Assembly: GCA_023410535.1 (NCBI GenBank) | Contig: JAEYPR010000003.1 | Coordinates: 154,671 to 218,670 of the forward strand | Direction of reading: 5' to 3' | Source of the DNA: Bacillota bacterium | GTDB lineage: Bacteria; Bacillota; UBA4882; UBA8346 | DNA: 64,000 bases | Shown: positions 62,727 through 64,000 of the stretch, piece by piece | How positions within the stretch are numbered: the first letter of the stretch is position 1 | How the letters are laid out: each line of letters begins with the position of its first letter | Program-made: the position numbers and the translations under genes | Notes under the pieces: generated by a model | Databases searched by the model: none | Told to the model about the DNA's origin: nothing | What the model saw: only the letters and a program-made list of their open reading frames with translations

Positions 62727-63035
62727 TCAAACCCCTATCCCCTCCACTCCCCGGCTCACCACCGCCACCCAATACCCAAACCGCATTCCGTCCATCAATC
62801 CTTCCGTATAGACCAGCTCGTCCTGGCGGTTAATCTGCTCAATCCGGGCGCACTCGTAACGGTCGAGCAACAACTGATCGTCCGGAGTGAGCTTGGCTAC
62901 GAGCTGTTTAAAGAGTTCACCCGGTTCCTCTCCCAATTGCCGGTGTTCCGGGTCGGTATTAACAATCTCTTCATGGATTTGGATCAACCGGTCCAAAATG
63001 AATTTTTGAATCCCGGTACTATGTGAGGTCAACAA
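62727..63035 (-). CDS. Small helical protein, 102 residues (DUF6809-like?)
   Basis: The start TTG at 63035 is chosen because AAGGAGG lies eight bases upstream; the ATG at 63080 has none. The product is helical and acidic: 'ILDRLIQIHEEIVNTD', 'ELFKQLVAKLTPDDQLLLDRYECARIEQ' and the ending 'YTEGLMDGMRFGYWVAVV'. This layout, with a C-terminal 'y..Gf.lG' motif, reminds me of DUF6809-type small proteins common in Bacillota accessory regions. The family call is tentative. It sits between copies B and C of the dispersed repeat. Confidence 0.6.
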   Translation of the reverse strand: MLTSHSTGIQKFILDRLIQIHEEIVNTDPEHRQLGEEPGELFKQLVAKLTPDDQLLLDRYECARIEQINRQDELVYTEGLMDGMRFGYWVAVVSRGVEGIGV

Positions 63036-63261
63036 AGTATCAGCCTCCTTATTATGAAATTCGATTCTCATTCTTTCCATTTATTGTATCCAATCAAAAT
63101 GTAATGTCAATGCAATCGCACAACATGAAGTATTAATGAAATCATCGAACAAACTGTACGAAAAATTTCCCAAAAAAGAAGCCGAAGTTTTATCCCTCCG
63201 ACTCTTTGCCTGACAACCTTGGTGCTACTTTATTTACGGGCCATAATTCGGATAGATGGAT

Positions 63262-63519
63262 TTAGGTTCCACGGCCGGAACCGTGCGGCGCTTCTTGGCA
63301 CGGATGCCAAACAGCGATCGCCCCGCAACGGGGACTTCGGCAGCCACCACCCGGTAGCCAGGCCCAGCGGCCAGGATGGCGCAGACGATACATGGATGCA
63401 TCAAGGGAGGTGTCGGAACCGTTCTAGGTTCTGACTCGCGGTTGCATAAGGGTGTTCGACAACACCCTTGGTCCTGGGGGCGGGGGCAGGAATAGCCCCG
63501 GTCGACAACGGAGCAAAGC
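63262..63519 (-). repeat. Dispersed hairpin-rich repeat, copy C
   Basis: The third copy, same orientation as copy B. Its CCGGAA-TTCCGG hairpin is replaced by an unrelated sequence that still folds (GAACC-GGTTC), and its tail hairpin is GGTTCC-GGAACC. The DnaA-box array begins about 20 bases beyond it. The 63081-63261 gap holds no gene that I can support. Confidence 0.8.
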
Positions 63520-63539
63520 TCCAACGCCCAAAACCAAAC

Positions 63540-63860
63540 TTATCCACAACCCAATCCATTCACCCCATCCAGCATCACCGTTTATCCACAGAAATAGATG
63601 ACTTATTCACAAATCCAGCCTACTTATTAACAAATCCAGCTCACTTATTCACAAATCCAGCTTGCGGAATGACTCCGCCAGCTTACTTATCCACAAATTC
63701 AGCTTGCGGAACGACTCCGCCAGCTCGCTTATTCACATATCCAGCTTGCGGAATGACTCCGCCAGCTTACTTATCCACATATCCAGCTTGCGGAATGACT
63801 CCGCCAGCTTACTTATTCACATATCCAGCTTGCGGAAGACTTCAGCAAGCTTAGTTTCCG
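63540..63860 (+). repeat. Second array with DnaA-box-like 9-mers and hairpins
   Basis: TTATCCACA or TTATTCACA occurs at 63540, 63582, 63603, 63645, 63687, 63729, 63771 and 63813 (eight exact matches to TTATNCACA), plus TTATTAACA at 63624. From 63645 on the spacing is a regular 42 bases. Between boxes lies AGCTTGCGGA-ATGAC-TCCGCCAGCT, a ten-base stem with one mismatch. This is the inverted relative of the 9309-9540 array. The array ends just before the IS256-type element. Confidence 0.85.
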
Positions 63861-63871
63861 AGCGAACAAAA

Positions 63872-63903
63872 GTCGACAGTGTCAATATTTTTGTGTAAAC
63901 TCC
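63872..63903. mobile_element. Terminal region of an IS256-family element (inverted repeat side)
   Basis: A GACAGTGTC... TTGTGTAAACTCC stretch at about 63875-63903 lies eight bases past the transposase stop. Its position and composition fit an IS256-family terminal inverted repeat, but the other end is outside the window, so length and target duplication cannot be checked. Confidence 0.55.
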
Positions 63904-63908
63904 AAAAC

Positions 63909-64000
63909 TTAAAAAAGATATTTGGATAAACGGTCCTCGAAAAGGATGGAAAGGTTAGCGATAATCGACTTCCAATTAGGGACCGAGCGAGTCCAATCTT
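63909..64000 (-). CDS. IS256-family (mutator-type) transposase, C-terminal fragment (cut by window edge)
   Basis: The last 30 residues of a reading frame that enters from the right edge and ends with TAA at 63909. The ending 'PNWKSIIANLSILFEDRLSKYLF' is the characteristic C-terminus of IS256/mutator transposases (N-W...LSI.FE.RL). The catalytic DDE residues lie outside the window, so activity cannot be judged. The terminal repeat of the element follows directly. Confidence 0.8.
   Translation of the reverse strand, partial: DWTRSVPNWKSIIANLSILFEDRLSKYLF

Noticed and set aside
63540..63860. Coding repeat protein (LRNDSASLLIHISS-type frame)
   Set aside because: The frame arises because the DNA unit length is a multiple of three; the DNA hairpin and 9-mer explain the conservation and there is no convincing ribosome site.

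Overview
The window looks like chromosomal DNA of a Gram-negative-type (diderm) member of the Bacillota, perhaps near Limnochordia/Hydrogenispora or the Negativicutes. The regulatory style is Bacillota: YesM/YesN-type two-component pairs, AraC, DeoR and XRE regulators, TTG/GTG starts with strong AGGAGG-type ribosome sites, and DUF554, YkgJ and DUF438 proteins. A giant secreted protein ending in an OmpA peptidoglycan-binding domain and a 934-residue beta-barrel candidate ending in an aromatic residue imply an outer membrane. The taxonomic placement is inference.

Layout. 1-9.2 kb: a partial DUF2971 gene, a histidine kinase/AraC-type response regulator pair, a receiver plus EAL phosphodiesterase pair, two MFS transporters and a DUF554 membrane protein. 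9.3-9.54 kb: a four-unit tandem repeat in which each unit carries a hairpin and a DnaA-box-like 9-mer. 9.6-28.5 kb: a two-gene operon for a beta-barrel outer-membrane protein and a 5344-residue DUF11-repeat protein. 29-33.5 kb: a signalling operon (receiver-PAS-GGDEF-EAL protein, Rcp1-like receiver, Cache-HAMP histidine kinase). 33.7-42.7 kb: a carbohydrate locus with a DUF2264 protein, two ABC permeases, a solute-binding protein and a YesN/YesM pair that probably controls them. 43-49.5 kb: mixed small operons (DUF2225, YkgJ, AraC-GyrI, methyltransferase, an orphan galactitol-type EIIC, an AT-rich SLOG/XRE pair). 49.5-52.5 kb: a hemerythrin/DUF438 protein and a flavodiiron protein divergent from a CRP/FNR regulator, with a perfect palindrome placed for class II activation. 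53-56.7 kb: an ABC-2 exporter operon and a DeoR regulator. 57-59.7 kb: a MarR-GNAT fusion behind an elaborate operator, then small proteins and structured intergenic DNA. 59.9-64 kb: an accessory zone with three copies of a ~250-bp hairpin-rich repeat, an AT-rich nucleotidase/thymidylate-kinase-like pair bracketed by inverted copies of that repeat, a second DnaA-box repeat array and the end of an IS256-family element.

The strongest candidates for something undescribed are (i) the DnaA-box/hairpin arrays at both ends of the window, (ii) the three-copy structured repeat with compensatory changes in its hairpins, (iii) the AT-rich nucleotide-metabolism cassette bracketed by inverted copies of that repeat, with a cysteine-rich tail on its kinase, and (iv) the giant surface-protein operon. 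All assignments were made by reading the sequence; no searches were run.
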